Source: Phycisphaerae bacterium
GTDB lineage: Bacteria; Planctomycetota; Phycisphaerae; Phycisphaerales; Phycisphaeraceae
DNA length: 6,843 nt
Direction: 5' to 3'
NCBI GenBank assembly: GCA_002688155.1
Contig: NZCH01000119.1
Span: forward strand, 1-6,843
Positions 6,774-6,843 of this stretch are shown here, piece after piece. The stretch's first letter is position 1; every line of letters starts with the position of its first letter. The position numbers were made by a program, and so were the translations under genes. The notes under the pieces were generated by a model that had not been told where the DNA came from, searched no databases, and was given only the letters and a program-made list of their open reading frames with translations.

Positions 6774-6843
6774 CTCTTGACACCGATGCTACAAGATACG
6801 GATCGCATGGATCACGTTTGATGGACTTGAACGAAAGGCGGCA

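Noticed and set aside
6777..6843. Plus-strand promoter (TTGACA at 6777) and a gene starting at ATG 6821
   Set aside because: No -10 box lies 16-18 bases after TTGACA, the ATG has no ribosome site, and only seven codons are in the window.

Overview
The window looks like a piece of chromosome from a moderately GC-rich Gram-negative-type bacterium. The style of the single-stranded DNA-binding protein, the very large TPR lipoprotein and the exported coiled-coil protein would suit a planctomycete-like (PVC group) organism. That placement is an impression from protein style, not a proven assignment.

Layout. Bases 1-268 (minus) hold the N-terminal 89 residues of ssb, cut by the window edge, with a strong sigma70-type promoter at 348-375. 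Next to this promoter lies a mobile-element graveyard (about 380-645): the last 53 codons of an IS3-family transposase with its right terminal repeat, then a short stretch with a tandem repeat that resembles an IS21-like element end. A tRNA-Arg(TCT) gene follows on the minus strand (711-784), with a hairpin just past its 3' end and a promoter about 100 bases upstream. From 1017 to about 1376 one plus-strand reading frame looks coding but is broken by TAG and TGA, and its continuation appears to shift frame; I read it as a decayed small gene.

The dominant gene (1473-5951, plus) encodes a 1492-residue secreted, probably lipid-anchored, all-helical TPR protein. It ends tail-to-tail, 50 bases away, with a minus-strand gene (6002-6730) for a 242-residue exported protein that has an N-terminal leucine-heptad coiled coil and an unrecognised C-terminal domain. 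The last 113 bases hold no supported gene.

Functionally, ssb and the tRNA are housekeeping genes. The TPR protein and the coiled-coil protein are both predicted to leave the cytoplasm and may act in the envelope, but convergent orientation gives no operon evidence that they work together. I found no demonstrable new defence, CRISPR or biosynthetic system. The most notable points are the IS scar abutting the ssb promoter, the operator-like repeat in that promoter, the broken frame at 1017-1376, and the very large TPR lipoprotein.
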